Shown: positions 17,443 through 25,350 of the stretch, one piece after another | How positions within the stretch are numbered: position 1 is the stretch's first letter | Layout of the letters: every line of letters starts with the position of its first letter | NCBI GenBank assembly: GCA_900769545.1 | Contig: CAAGGZ010000133.1 | Span: 1 to 52,465, forward strand | DNA from: Clostridia bacterium | GTDB taxonomy: Bacteria; Bacillota; Clostridia; Christensenellales; Borkfalkiaceae | Reading direction: 5' to 3' | Length of the DNA stretch: 52,465 bases | The notes under the pieces: generated by a model | What the model was told of the DNA's origin: nothing | The model's input: only the letters and a program-made list of their open reading frames with translations | The model's database searches: none | Position numbers and translations under genes: made by a program

Positions 17443-17470
17443 CAAGAGTTTTGATTGTAGGAACGGCAAT

Positions 17471-18430
17471 ATGAAGTATTTATTTTTCGATATTGAATGT
17501 TCGGTAGTCTCTAAAAATGCGGCGAAAATTTGCGCGTTTGGGTACTGCTTGACGGACGAAAAATTTAATATTTTGGAAAAAGAGGACTTGCTCATCAATC
17601 CGCAGGGTGGCTTTCATCTGACGGATAGAAAGGGAATACAAGGACTTGTTTTGCCGTACAAATATGAAGATTTTAAAAAATATCCCACCTTTACGGATAA
17701 AGCGGATAAGATTTATGCGTTGTTGCAGGATAAAGACACCATCGTGGCAGGGCACGCAACGATGAACGACGTGAAATATCTCAATTTGGAAAGCAAGCGT
17801 TTTTCTTTGCCTTCTTTTCAGTTCTCTTTCGCGGACACGCAGTTCCTTTATATGCACCTCGTGGAAGATTTTTCTAGGCAGTTTGGGCTTGGGATTATTG
17901 CGGAGCAGCTCGGCGTAGATTTTGTCGCGCACAGAGCGGTAGACGACGCTTACGCGACTATGCGTGTGGCGGAGGCTATGTGTAAGGCGAAGGGCGGTAT
18001 CACACTTAAGGAATTATTGGACGAGTACGAAATCACGCTCGGAAAAATAGACAATTACGAGATTTCGTTGCCAACCTCTACGGCGTTGCAAGTGTATAAA
18101 AAGGAGCAAGAACGCAAGAAAGAGGAGAGAGAACGCAAAAAGGCGGAAATCCATATCTTTGCAGACAGAGAAAAACGCCGCAGAGCGAAAGAGGGTTTGC
18201 TCAAAAACAAGTCCGTTTGTTTTTCTCATCCTTTGGAATTGGAAACGGAGCTTTGCAAGCGGTTGTTAAAGCTCGCTTTTGCGGAAGCGGCTTATCTTAC
18301 TTATCGCGCGGAGGAGTGCGACATTTACGTTTGTTTTGAAAACGAAAGCGGTCCTCGGCGGAAATCCGTGGAGGGGAAAGCTCGCATTGTAACCCCTGAA
18401 GAATTTGAAAATTTATTCTTAAAGAAGTAA
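17471..18430 (+). CDS. DEDDh 3'-5' exonuclease with a C-terminal BRCT-like domain
   Basis: 319 residues. Residues 1-180 form a DnaQ-type exonuclease: FFDIEC (Asp7, Glu9), GHATMNDVKYLN (second Asp) and HRAVDDAYATMRVAEAM (His and last Asp). These residues bind two metals for exonucleolytic hydrolysis of DNA or RNA. Residues 205-240 are a charged helix rich in KKEERERKKAE. The last 75 residues (VCFSHPLELE...ARIVTPEEFENLF) have the spacing of a BRCT fold, as in DNA polymerase III epsilon-like proteins; this part is an inference. It starts 30 nt after a hairpin (AGGAAC site) and ends 4 nt before the next ATG, so it is cotranscribed with the RsmF-like gene. Confidence 0.8.
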   Translation: MKYLFFDIECSVVSKNAAKICAFGYCLTDEKFNILEKEDLLINPQGGFHLTDRKGIQGLVLPYKYEDFKKYPTFTDKADKIYALLQDKDTIVAGHATMNDVKYLNLESKRFSLPSFQFSFADTQFLYMHLVEDFSRQFGLGIIAEQLGVDFVAHRAVDDAYATMRVAEAMCKAKGGITLKELLDEYEITLGKIDNYEISLPTSTALQVYKKEQERKKEERERKKAEIHIFADREKRRRAKEGLLKNKSVCFSHPLELETELCKRLLKLAFAEAAYLTYRAEECDIYVCFENESGPRRKSVEGKARIVTPEEFENLFLKK

Positions 18431-18434
18431 TCTT

Positions 18435-19739
18435 ATGCAGAATTTACCTACGGCATTTATCAATAGAATGAAAAAACAGCTCCCCGAAAACGAATGGGAA
18501 GCTTTTTTCGCTTGCTATGGAAAAAAGCCCTTTAAAGGAGCGAGAATCAATCCGTTGAAGGGGGGCAGGGCTGCGTTGAAGGCAAAGTTGCCCTTCCTTT
18601 GCGAGCCTGTTGCGTGGGAAGAAAACGGGTTTTATACGGCGGAAGAAAAGCTCGGTTTGTCGCCCTATCACGCGGCTGGGGTTTTCTATTCTCAAGAACC
18701 CTCGGCAATGTGCGCGGCTCCGCTTTTGGAGGTAAAAGGCGGCGAAAGAGTGCTTGATTTATGCTCGGCGCCGGGCGGAAAGGGAACGCAGCTTGCCTGT
18801 CAAATGCAGGGCAAGGGAATTATCGTTTTAAACGAGCCCGTCTTTTCACGCGCGAAAATTTTGTCGCAGAACGTAGAGCGTATGGGCATCAAAAATGCGG
18901 TGGTAATCAGCGAGTTACCCGAAAATTTATCGGTGAAATTTGCAGGATATTTCGATAAAATTTTGGTGGACGCGCCTTGCTCGGGCGAGGGAATGTTCCG
19001 TAAAAATGCAGAAGAAGCGTTGTCGGAATGGAGCGAAGAAAACGTTGCGATGTGTGCGGAAAGGCAAGCACATATTTTAGAGGAAGCGACGAAAATGTTG
19101 CGTGTCGGCGGACGGATTGTCTATTCGACTTGCACGTTTTCCACGGAAGAGGACGAAGGGCAGGTGCAGGCGTACTTGCAAAAACATACCGAAATGCGGC
19201 TCTTGAAGCAAGACAAACTCTATCCGCATAAGGTGGACGGCGAGGGGCATTTTGCAGCTCTGTTTGAAAAAGTTGCCGCCACGGCGGAATGGGATTCCCG
19301 TATAAAAGAGTGTAAACTGTGGGTGAGCCAAGAAGCGCAAAAGGCGTACAAGGAGTTTGAAAAGAAGTTCTTTTTTGCGCGGTTTGCGACGAGGCTGTAC
19401 GAAGCAGGCGGCGTGTTGTACGATTTACCCGAGGGGGTGTTCGATTGGAAAGGGGTTCAAGTTTTGCGCGTTGGGGTAAGGCTTGGCGAAGTGAAAAACG
19501 GTCGGTTTGAGCCTTCGCATTCCTTAGCGATGTGTATGCGCAAAGAGGAGTGTACAAACGTGTTGGATTTGGATAAAGACAGCGAGGACGTGAAAAAGTA
19601 TTTCCGTGGAGAAACTTTGCAGGCAAACGGTTTGGATAACGGTTGGTGTTTGGTTTGTGTGGACGGGTTTCCGATAGGGCTTGGAAAAGCGGTGAACGGA
19701 ACGGTAAAAAACCATTATCCGAAAGGATTGAGGGGATAA
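18435..19739 (+). CDS. rsmF: RsmF/YebU-like 16S rRNA cytosine-C5 methyltransferase
   Basis: 434 residues of the NOL1/NOP2/Sun family. It uses S-adenosylmethionine to form 5-methylcytosine in rRNA. SAM-binding motif LDLCSAPGGKGTQLA (about 99-113), Cys-containing motif IV VDAPCSGEGMFRKN and catalytic motif VI YSTCTFSTEEDEGQV are all intact. The region after about 290 matches the extra C-terminal RNA-binding part of RsmF proteins (GLDNGWCLVCVDGFPIGLGKAVNG...KNHYPKGLRG). The closest family is RsmF rather than RsmB because the NusB domain is absent. It starts 4 nt after the exonuclease stop. Confidence 0.9.
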   Translation: MQNLPTAFINRMKKQLPENEWEAFFACYGKKPFKGARINPLKGGRAALKAKLPFLCEPVAWEENGFYTAEEKLGLSPYHAAGVFYSQEPSAMCAAPLLEVKGGERVLDLCSAPGGKGTQLACQMQGKGIIVLNEPVFSRAKILSQNVERMGIKNAVVISELPENLSVKFAGYFDKILVDAPCSGEGMFRKNAEEALSEWSEENVAMCAERQAHILEEATKMLRVGGRIVYSTCTFSTEEDEGQVQAYLQKHTEMRLLKQDKLYPHKVDGEGHFAALFEKVAATAEWDSRIKECKLWVSQEAQKAYKEFEKKFFFARFATRLYEAGGVLYDLPEGVFDWKGVQVLRVGVRLGEVKNGRFEPSHSLAMCMRKEECTNVLDLDKDSEDVKKYFRGETLQANGLDNGWCLVCVDGFPIGLGKAVNGTVKNHYPKGLRG

Positions 19740-19740
19740 A

Positions 19741-19774
19741 AAGTGCGAAATGCGAAATGCGAAGTGCGAAATTA
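19741..19774 (+). repeat. ATGCGAA heptad repeat after rsmF
   Basis: Units GTGCGAA, ATGCGAA, ATGCGAA, GTGCGAA, AT, directly after the stop codon; nearly the same run as 5577-5610. Confidence 0.75.
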
Positions 19775-19790
19775 TGGAATGATTAAAATT

Positions 19791-19821
19791 GCAGCGGCGA
19801 GGTTCTCGCCGCTGCTTTTAA
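19791..19821 (+). terminator. rsmF operon terminator
   Basis: Perfect 11-bp stem GCAGCGGCGAG/CTCGCCGCTGC with GTT loop and a following TTTT. Confidence 0.85.
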
Positions 19822-19870
19822 AATAGAAATAAATGTAACTAATGGGGGAAATTAAGAAAGATAATAAAAG

Positions 19871-19904
19871 AACACCTCGTAAGGTCAATCCTTACGAGGT
19901 GTTT
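19871..19904 (-). terminator. Terminator of the large lipoprotein gene
   Basis: Perfect 14-bp stem AACACCTCGTAAGG/CCTTACGAGGTGTT with a 5-nt loop, just past the minus-strand stop; T-rich on the minus-strand exit. Confidence 0.85.
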
Positions 19905-19922
19905 TGTGCTTTTCAAAAAATC

Positions 19923-22900
19923 TTATTTCTTGGATTTTTTATCTTTGCTTGTTGCGCTTGCCTGCAAGCTCTTCTTTTTACGAATGTTTTTGATAACCTT
20001 ACGGGTAATGATGCTTGCTACTGCAAGTACAAGAACCGCTGCAACAGAGATGGAGCTTGCCAACAACCAAACGTTCATTTCTTCGCCGTGGTCGTGTTCA
20101 TCATCTTCTTCCGTCGTTGTGTCATCGTCTTCTGCGTCGGGGGTAACCGTTACTTCGGACAATGCGTAGTCAGCATAGATTTCGTATACGCTTTCTGCTT
20201 CATACTTAAGGAATGCAATACCAGAAGTCTGAGCGGAAGGAATATAACCTTCATACTTGAAGCCGATTTCGTTTTCGTCAATCAATTCGTTATAACGGAG
20301 ATATTTTGCGCTGTCGAAGAAGGAGAATACGCTTTCGAAGTAGTTTTCTTCGGAAACTTCGCTCTTTCTGTCTTCTGCAAGTTCAGCAAACGTGTCAGCC
20401 GTTACGTCGCCAGGCGTATAAGCGTCGAATACTACATAGGAGTTTTCAGGGTTACCTGCGCCGTTACGATCGCCGCTCCATACTTCCAAACGATAATTCT
20501 TTGCCGTGTCGCCTGTGTGAATGTTGAAGGTTACGATTGCCCATTCGCCGTTCGTGGAGCTGATTTCAAAGCTCATATCACTGCTCTTCGTAGCAGCGTA
20601 ACGAGGGGAAAGGCTGGATACCGTGGAGAGGTCGTTTACAAGGATGGTCTTTGCGCGGTCTGCATAGTACTTGCCGTCTTTGCAGTAGTAAGCGATGCCG
20701 TCCTGACCTTCGTTATCCCACTGATCATTGTAGTTATAGGAAGCGCCGTTTTCAGCAACGATGAGGTTGCCTGCTGCGTCCTTTTCATAGTTTGCAAGGT
20801 TTGCAAAGTATGCGTTTGCGTCAACGCCCGCAGCGCCTTCCCAACTGGGGTTCACTTTATAGAGACCGTTGGACTGCAACTTGAATGCAATGTGCTTCGA
20901 ATTGAAGTGTTCGTCCGAAGGATCCATTGCGCAAATGTTACCGTCGTCATCATACCAGTAGGTTATCTGTCTGCTTACGGAAAGAGTGTTTGCAAACGAA
21001 TCGTCGTCCATATCGATGAGGTATACGTATGCTTTCGCGTTTGCGCTTACCTTTACTCTCAAGGAAATCGTCTTGTAGGTGTTTGCAGCAATCGTCGTGG
21101 ATTTACCGAGGAAGCCGTAAGCTTTGTCTGCTGCCTTTTCATTATAAATAACAAGGGGTTGCGTTGCGTTGCCGAATACGTCTGCCCAAGTTTCTACGCC
21201 AAGCTGATTATAAATATCGCCGTAGTTATCTGCGTGTTCTTTGTTCAAAAGACCTGCGGTGTTGTTCTTGTTGATTTCAACATTCGTGCCGTTGGAAACG
21301 TACAAGCTGTCACTGTAAACGCCTTTGTAGTTCTTCGGGTTTGCGTAGCCCGTTTCGATTGCATTGGAAGGAACGCCTGCTGCGGAGTCGAAACCGCTGT
21401 CGCCGTCAGCTTCCGTCACGTCGCCCGTCAAGGAAACAACCTTTGCAAAGGAACCTGCGGTCGTGCTTTCAAATTCGCTCTCCGTCATTTCATAGGACTT
21501 GAAGCCTGCGAATGCAGCGAAACCTGCATAGTAGCTGTCTTTCGTCGTGCTGATAACGGTGGTGGAGCCGAACGTGAAGTCAAGCGTGAAGGACTTCTCG
21601 GTGTCCGTTTCGTTAGAAACGAAGAAGAAGTACTGCTTCCAACCGTCGTAAATATCTTCTTCTTCACCAACGTCCGTCGTTGCGAGGGTCGTCGTGTCGA
21701 TGGAAGAGAACGAGGTCTTGTTGTTTTCGTCGTTCAAAGTGATGCCTGCGCCCGTAAAGCCGTTCATTGCAGAGGTCTTTACGTAGAAGGAAAGCGCAAG
21801 ATATTCGTCAGCGTCTACCGTAAACGTGTAGTTGGATTTAGCGGTATAAGCCGCGCCGTCCGCGCTGAGGAGCATCAACAACTCTTCATCTTTCAAGAAG
21901 TCGGTATCTTTAAAGTAATCTTCGTAAACGCTCTGTAAATATTTATTACCGGAACCGTCTAACGCTGCGAAGTTTGCATAAACCTGCGTCTTATCGTTTG
22001 CCGTGTCGAGACCGAGGCCGGGATATACCGTTGCGTCGGTGCCGTTTGCAGCCGTATACGTCTTATCGCCCGATTTTTCCGTTGTAGGAGCAATATCTTT
22101 TACGGAGTCAAGGAACGTGATTTCGTTAAATTCACCGTAGAAGTCGATTGCAAACGTATCAGCGTCGGAAAGGTAAGCGTCTACCGTCTTATCTTCTTTC
22201 GTGGACTCGAAGCCGACAGCTTCAAGACCCTGCGTATTCGCGTCGAAATCGCTTCTGGAAATAACTTCACATTCAATATCGTCGAAGAACGCATAACCGT
22301 TTACGTATTCCAAACGGTCGGTGCCGCCGCCTTGACCGAGACCCAATACTACGTTGAAGGTCGTGTCAACGTAGGAAGCGCCGCGAAGGTAGAAAGTATA
22401 CTGTTTCCAACCGTTGTTTTCCGTTACGTTTTCGGTGTTGATATTCTTTACTTCATAGGCATCCATCGTCTTGCCGCCAACGGAATGCGTGATGCTGATA
22501 TACGCGCCTTTTGCAACAGCGTCCTGAGGCTCGCCAGAGGAAGAAGCGCTCTGCAATTCGCTCGTCTTTACCCAAACGGAGAAATATGCAGCGGTGCCTG
22601 CTTCTACCGTAACGGTAGAGGAGGACGTGAATTTCTGCGCCGTACCGAGATTTTTATAGGTAGCGGTAGAATCCGTTTCGGGGTACTGGTTGTGGATCAT
22701 AAGGATGTTGGTATCCTCCGTATCCCCATCGTGCGTACCGGGATTCTTTGTTTCGGGAGCGGGAAGGTCGTCGGAGTCTACGTTGAAAGACTGATAGAAA
22801 TCGAGTTCTTCCGCAATCTTCTTGTCCTTATTTTCTTCTTTTTCCTTCCAAGCTTCGATAAAAGCAATTTTATCTCTGGAAGTCATACTATCCCACTTGC

Positions 22901-23291
22901 TTGCAGCGTCTTCGTCGGAAAGCGTAGAAACGTCTACCTTCGACGTCGTCAAATCTGCCCAAGCTTCGTCGGAAACGTCAATGATACCGCTTGCTGCCTT
23001 AGAAGAGAGCGCGCTACCCGACGTTGTGGAGTTCACCGAACGGGTCCAACCGGAAACGGACGTACCGATAAGGTTAAGACCGTCGTTCTTGTTGAACGTT
23101 TCGAAATCGCCGTTCGTAATGAGCGCATCGTCTTTTTCTTCGTTGCTCGTAGCAGAGGACGAAGAAGAGGAAGAGGAACTGGAGCTATCCTCGCTGTTGC
23201 ACGCGGCAAGCGCGCCGAAAGAGGATACCATCAGTGCCGATAACAAGAGTGCAAGAAGCTGTTTCTTGCGATTTTTAATACTTCTGTTCAT
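19923..23291 (-). CDS. Large poly-Ser lipoprotein with C-terminal membrane anchor
   Basis: 1122 residues from the ATG at 23291, chosen because AAAGGTGG lies 6 nt upstream; an in-frame start 14 codons earlier has no site. Lipoprotein signal peptide 1-31 with lipobox LAAC (Cys31), then a Ser-only run (about 36-46) as linker, then NGDFE at 60-64. The long extracellular part is Asp/Thr/Ala-rich and contains repeated beta-sandwich-like segments with recurring patterns (GWKQYTFYLRG, GWKQYFFFVSN, GEWAIVTFNIHTG; FSVWVKTSEL, LSFYVKTSAM, ISLRVKVSAN), suggesting three carbohydrate-binding-like modules. A His/Glu/Asp stretch precedes a C-terminal span (VWLLASSISVAAVLVLAVASII) and a Lys-rich tail. It would be anchored at both ends. 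No catalytic motif was recognised. Confidence 0.8.
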   Translation of the reverse strand: MNRSIKNRKKQLLALLLSALMVSSFGALAACNSEDSSSSSSSSSSSATSNEEKDDALITNGDFETFNKNDGLNLIGTSVSGWTRSVNSTTSGSALSSKAASGIIDVSDEAWADLTTSKVDVSTLSDEDAASKWDSMTSRDKIAFIEAWKEKEENKDKKIAEELDFYQSFNVDSDDLPAPETKNPGTHDGDTEDTNILMIHNQYPETDSTATYKNLGTAQKFTSSSTVTVEAGTAAYFSVWVKTSELQSASSSGEPQDAVAKGAYISITHSVGGKTMDAYEVKNINTENVTENNGWKQYTFYLRGASYVDTTFNVVLGLGQGGGTDRLEYVNGYAFFDDIECEVISRSDFDANTQGLEAVGFESTKEDKTVDAYLSDADTFAIDFYGEFNEITFLDSVKDIAPTTEKSGDKTYTAANGTDATVYPGLGLDTANDKTQVYANFAALDGSGNKYLQSVYEDYFKDTDFLKDEELLMLLSADGAAYTAKSNYTFTVDADEYLALSFYVKTSAMNGFTGAGITLNDENNKTSFSSIDTTTLATTDVGEEEDIYDGWKQYFFFVSNETDTEKSFTLDFTFGSTTVISTTKDSYYAGFAAFAGFKSYEMTESEFESTTAGSFAKVVSLTGDVTEADGDSGFDSAAGVPSNAIETGYANPKNYKGVYSDSLYVSNGTNVEINKNNTAGLLNKEHADNYGDIYNQLGVETWADVFGNATQPLVIYNEKAADKAYGFLGKSTTIAANTYKTISLRVKVSANAKAYVYLIDMDDDSFANTLSVSRQITYWYDDDGNICAMDPSDEHFNSKHIAFKLQSNGLYKVNPSWEGAAGVDANAYFANLANYEKDAAGNLIVAENGASYNYNDQWDNEGQDGIAYYCKDGKYYADRAKTILVNDLSTVSSLSPRYAATKSSDMSFEISSTNGEWAIVTFNIHTGDTAKNYRLEVWSGDRNGAGNPENSYVVFDAYTPGDVTADTFAELAEDRKSEVSEENYFESVFSFFDSAKYLRYNELIDENEIGFKYEGYIPSAQTSGIAFLKYEAESVYEIYADYALSEVTVTPDAEDDDTTTEEDDEHDHGEEMNVWLLASSISVAAVLVLAVASIITRKVIKNIRKKKSLQASATSKDKKSKK

Positions 23292-23378
23292 GTAACCACC
23301 TTTGGTTTTTTGTTTTATCCTGAGATTTGCCATTTCGCCTATCGCCTAAAAGGGCGTTAGGATACTTTGCACTATACT

Positions 23379-23407
23379 ATTTTAATACAAAATCGATTTA
23401 TTGGCAA
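23379..23407 (-). promoter_or_regulatory. Promoter of the large lipoprotein
   Basis: Minus strand TTGCCA (23402-23407), 17-bp spacer, TAAAAT (23379-23384). The leader is about 80 nt and contains the small hairpin CGCC-CTTTTA-GGCG. Confidence 0.6.
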
Positions 23408-23508
23408 GCGATTATGGTGCAAAATAAAAGAAAAAGTTTGATAAAATGAAAAAAAATACATAAAATATATGGAAAGGGAATGAAAAAAGGAAAGGAGTGA
23501 ACAAACGC

Positions 23509-23874
23509 ATGGAAAAAAGTGCAAGAACGGGGAAGATATTTTGCGGAGCGGCGGTAGGCGCGGCGAACAGTCTCTTTGGCGGAGGCGGCGGAATGATTGC
23601 CGTGCCGTTGCTCCAAAAAACGGGCTTGGAGGAGCGTCGCGCGCACGCTACTGCCATTTTATTGATTTTGCCCGTGTCGTTGGTGTCTTTTTTGTTTTAT
23701 ATTTTTCGCGGCGTGTATGATTCAGGTGTGCTTATCCCGACGGCAATAGGGGTGACGGCAGGGGGATTTTTAGGCGCGAAACTGTTGGGAAAATTACCCG
23801 TAAAAACAGTCAATTTATTGTTTGCGTTTTTTCAAGCGTTGGCAGGTTTTTCCTTGCTGTTTTTTAAAAAATGA
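23509..23874 (+). CDS. Half-size TauE/SafE family membrane protein (first of pair)
   Basis: 121 residues, about four spans. The glycine-rich GAANSLFGGGGGMIAVPLL near the N-terminus is the signature of the TauE/SafE (DUF81) repeat. Family members of about 250 residues contain two such repeats and export organosulfur or C2 compounds; this protein holds only one. The start could also be GTG at 23497, four codons earlier; I prefer ATG at 23509, 11 nt after AAAGGAG. A second single-repeat protein follows at 23973, so the transporter may be a heterodimer of halves. The substrate is unknown. Confidence 0.75.
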   Translation: MEKSARTGKIFCGAAVGAANSLFGGGGGMIAVPLLQKTGLEERRAHATAILLILPVSLVSFLFYIFRGVYDSGVLIPTAIGVTAGGFLGAKLLGKLPVKTVNLLFAFFQALAGFSLLFFKK

Positions 23875-23875
23875 G

Positions 23876-23895
23876 GGTAGCAGGTATGCGATGAA
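23876..23895 (+). repeat. GCAGGTATGCGATGAA interspersed repeat
   Basis: Copy of the 12991-13008 family, starting 2 nt after the first TauE/SafE half gene. Confidence 0.65.
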
Positions 23896-23931
23896 GTTTA
23901 AATTGAAAAGCTGTAACGCCATTCAATCCAT

Positions 23932-23970
23932 TTCTCATTTCGCATTTCGCACTTCTCACTTCGCATTTAC
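23932..23970 (-). repeat. ATGCGAA heptad repeat, inverted copy
   Basis: On the minus strand ATGCGAA, GTGAGAA, GTGCGAA, ATGCGAA, ATGAGAA. It ends 2 nt before the ATG of the second TauE/SafE half and occupies the place of its ribosome site. Confidence 0.75.
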
Positions 23971-23972
23971 AT

Positions 23973-24341
23973 ATGGTTTTCTATTTGTATATGTTGCTCG
24001 GTTTTTTAGGCGGTATTCCTGCGGGAATGGGGATGGGCGGCGGAACAGTCACTATTCCTCTTTTGGTTTTGATAGGCGGAGTGGAGCAAAAAATTGCGCA
24101 GTGCGCCAATTTGTTTGCCTTTCTGCCAATGAGCCTTTTTGCATTAAAAACGCATGCGAAAAACGGTTTGTTGGAGACAAAAGGAATGTTGTGGGTGATT
24201 GTGCCTGCGCTACTCCTTTCGGCGGCAGGGACGATTCTTGCCGTCGCGCTACCGTCAGAGCTTTTGAGAAAGGCGTTCGGGATATTTTTAATTTTTCTTG
24301 CTGTGGTAGGACTCCGAAATGCGCTGGAAAAAAACGGTTGA
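23973..24341 (+). CDS. Half-size TauE/SafE family membrane protein (second of pair)
   Basis: 122 residues, about four spans. GFLGGIPAGMGMGGGTVTIPLL is again the glycine-rich TauE/SafE signature. It has the same size and layout as the first half gene but low identity, so it is an old pair rather than a recent duplication. The 98 bp between the two genes consist almost wholly of two interspersed repeats, and no purine-rich ribosome site precedes the ATG at 23973 or the later ATG at 23991. Translation may depend on coupling or be weak. Confidence 0.7.
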   Translation: MVFYLYMLLGFLGGIPAGMGMGGGTVTIPLLVLIGGVEQKIAQCANLFAFLPMSLFALKTHAKNGLLETKGMLWVIVPALLLSAAGTILAVALPSELLRKAFGIFLIFLAVVGLRNALEKNG

Positions 24342-24366
24342 CAAACGCTCGGATTCGTGTTAAAAT
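24338..24366 (+). promoter_or_regulatory. Promoter of the HAD phosphatase
   Basis: TTGACA (24338-24343), 17-bp spacer, TAAAAT (24361-24366). The -35 hexamer overlaps the TauE/SafE stop codon. Confidence 0.7.
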
Positions 24367-24385
24367 TTAGCGGATTGGAGGCGTT

Positions 24386-25045
24386 ATGAGGAAGTATAAG
24401 TATATTTTGTTGGATTTGGACGGCACGTTGATTTATTCCCATCCCGGGATTCACGCAGGGTTTCGCTACGCTTTGAAGGAGTTGGGTGAGAAAGAGCCCA
24501 CGGCAGAACAGCTCGGTAGATGTATAGGCCCTTCGCTGATGTATTCATTCCAAACATATTTTGGACTGAGTGAAGAACGGGCGAAGCTTGCCACTGAAAA
24601 ATACAGAGAGCAGTATTCCAAAACAGGCGTCTATGAAAACATGCCGATAGAGGGGGCGCTGGAAGGGCTTAAACGTCTGAAGGAAGCAGGTTTTTTCTTG
24701 GCGATGGCGACGTCGAAACCGCAAATTTATGCGGATATTATTGCGGAGCGTTGGGGCTTTAAAACCTACTTAGATGAAATTGTAGGCCCTGGAATGGACG
24801 GGAGTTTGCCGACGAAGGCTTCGGTGATCGCCGAGGTAATCAAGAGATTTAACGCGGAAAAATCAGCGTGTTTGATGGTCGGGGACAGACATCACGATAT
24901 TGAGGGCGCGAGGGAAAACGGTATCGATTGCGCGATGCTAAAGGTTGGTTATGCGGAAGAAGGGGAGTTTGAAAAGTATCCGCCCGACTATGTGTTTGAA
25001 GGTTTTTTTGATTTTACGGAATTTCTTTTGGCGAATGTAGAATAA
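24386..25045 (+). CDS. HAD-superfamily phosphatase, Gph/PgmB-like
   Basis: 219 residues. HAD motif I LLDLDGTLIYSHPG (nucleophile Asp and general acid Asp), motif II ATSKP, motif III Lys in LPTKASV, and motif IV MVGDRHHDIEGARENG. A helical cap sits between motifs I and II (C1 type). This is the layout of phosphoglycolate phosphatase and related sugar-phosphate or nucleotide phosphatases; the substrate cannot be fixed. GGAGG lies 5 nt before the ATG. It appears to be a single-gene unit with its own promoter and terminator. Confidence 0.85.
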   Translation: MRKYKYILLDLDGTLIYSHPGIHAGFRYALKELGEKEPTAEQLGRCIGPSLMYSFQTYFGLSEERAKLATEKYREQYSKTGVYENMPIEGALEGLKRLKEAGFFLAMATSKPQIYADIIAERWGFKTYLDEIVGPGMDGSLPTKASVIAEVIKRFNAEKSACLMVGDRHHDIEGARENGIDCAMLKVGYAEEGEFEKYPPDYVFEGFFDFTEFLLANVE

Positions 25046-25058
25046 CGTCGAAAAATGT

Positions 25059-25094
25059 AACGTTACGGAGATATATTTTTCCGTGACGTTTTTT
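25059..25094 (+). terminator. Terminator of the HAD gene
   Basis: Stem AACGTTACGG/CCGTGACGTT (one G-U) with an AT-rich loop and TTTTTT. The rest of the 305-bp gap to the ppx gene is A-rich and holds only the ppx promoter. Confidence 0.75.
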
Positions 25095-25194
25095 ATTTAT
25101 AAATAAAAACTGACAATTTGCACAAAAAAAAGAGCCTAAAATATCCAACATGAGAAAAAATACAAAAAACCAACAAAAATTTTCAAAAAGGGTC

Positions 25195-25223
25195 TTTACA
25201 AATGACGTTTAATGTGGTAAACT
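25195..25223 (+). promoter_or_regulatory. Promoter of ppx
   Basis: TTTACA (25195-25200), 17-bp spacer, TAAACT (25218-25223); the leader is about 120 nt. Confidence 0.6.
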
Positions 25224-25350
25224 ATGGGAAAATTTATAATGGGTAGACGGGTGCTTTTGCACCGTCACGAAAAAAACAAAAAATAAGAGAATGTACAACT
25301 TTGCGAATAAGTCGCAGAGAATACGAAAAAGAGGACAGAGGTAATAAGAA

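Noticed and set aside
19842..21938. 698-codon plus-strand frame
   Set aside because: It is a shadow of the large lipoprotein gene, Cys/Val/Phe-rich as expected from antisense of an Asp/Thr-rich protein.
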